Shown in pieces: positions 33,092-33,504 of a stretch of 33,504 bases of DNA (position 1 is its first letter; each line of letters starts with the position of its first letter). Location of the stretch: positions 1 through 33,504 of the forward strand of contig JAFDWF010000204.1 in the NCBI GenBank assembly GCA_018268575.1, written 5' to 3'. Origin of the DNA: Actinomycetota bacterium (GTDB taxonomy: Bacteria; Actinomycetota; Thermoleophilia; Solirubrobacterales; 70-9). A program made the position numbers and the translations under genes. The notes under the pieces are model-generated. The model did not search any database, was not told where the DNA came from, and saw only the letters and a program-made list of their open reading frames with translations.

Positions 33092-33504
<413 letters not shown>

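Overview
The window is one strand-biased, very GC-rich stretch of an actinobacterial chromosome. The gene content and order (valS-folC, ndk, maf, mreBCD-mrdA-rodA, RNase E/G, rplU-rpmA-obg, proBA-nadD-rsfS, leuS, comEA-comEC-holA, rpsT, murJ, lepA), the frequent GTG and TTG starts and the 1-8 base overlaps suggest a deep-branching Actinomycetota, most likely Thermoleophilia/Solirubrobacterales. That assignment is inferred from protein style and synteny, not from a marker-gene search.

Layout. 1-4391: 3' end of valS, folC, a 39-residue membrane peptide, a membrane-anchored double zinc-ribbon protein, ndk and maf. 4392-4752: a gap holding a solo copy of a hairpin repeat. 4753-14342: cell-shape and elongation genes mreB, mreC, mreD, mrdA (PBP2) and rodA, followed by an Rne/Rng ribonuclease, ribosomal proteins L21 and L27 and the ribosome-assembly GTPase Obg. 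14343-15377: a structured non-coding repeat ('element A') that abuts a broken thioesterase gene. 15391-19743: proB, proA, nadD, rsfS and an uncharacterised DivIVA-like coiled-coil protein. 19744-20500: a small accessory island with a perfect LexA/SOS-type box, a PD-(D/E)XK endonuclease-like ORF that runs in frame through a tRNA-Ala(GGC) gene, and a Phd-antitoxin-like remnant. 20501-28215: a SpoIIM-like membrane protein, leuS, a cupin, comEA, comEC, holA, and rpsT on the minus strand. 28283-32082: murJ translationally coupled to a GT-C-like membrane protein. 32083-33091: 'element B', an inverted second copy of element A. 33092-end: the 5' end of lepA.

How the genes fit together. Most of the window is housekeeping. 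MreBCD, PBP2, RodA and MurJ build and place lateral peptidoglycan. RNase E/G, L21, L27, Obg, RsfS, S20, LeuS, ValS and LepA serve RNA processing and translation. ProBA makes proline, NadD makes NAD, FolC glutamylates folates, and ComEA/ComEC take up DNA.

The most unusual content is non-coding. Five hairpins share an 18-nt loop while their stems differ between copies and stay paired. Four of them bound two roughly 0.7-kb multi-hairpin elements that lie in opposite orientation about 17 kb apart. The second point of interest is the SOS-boxed endonuclease/tRNA-Ala fusion ORF.
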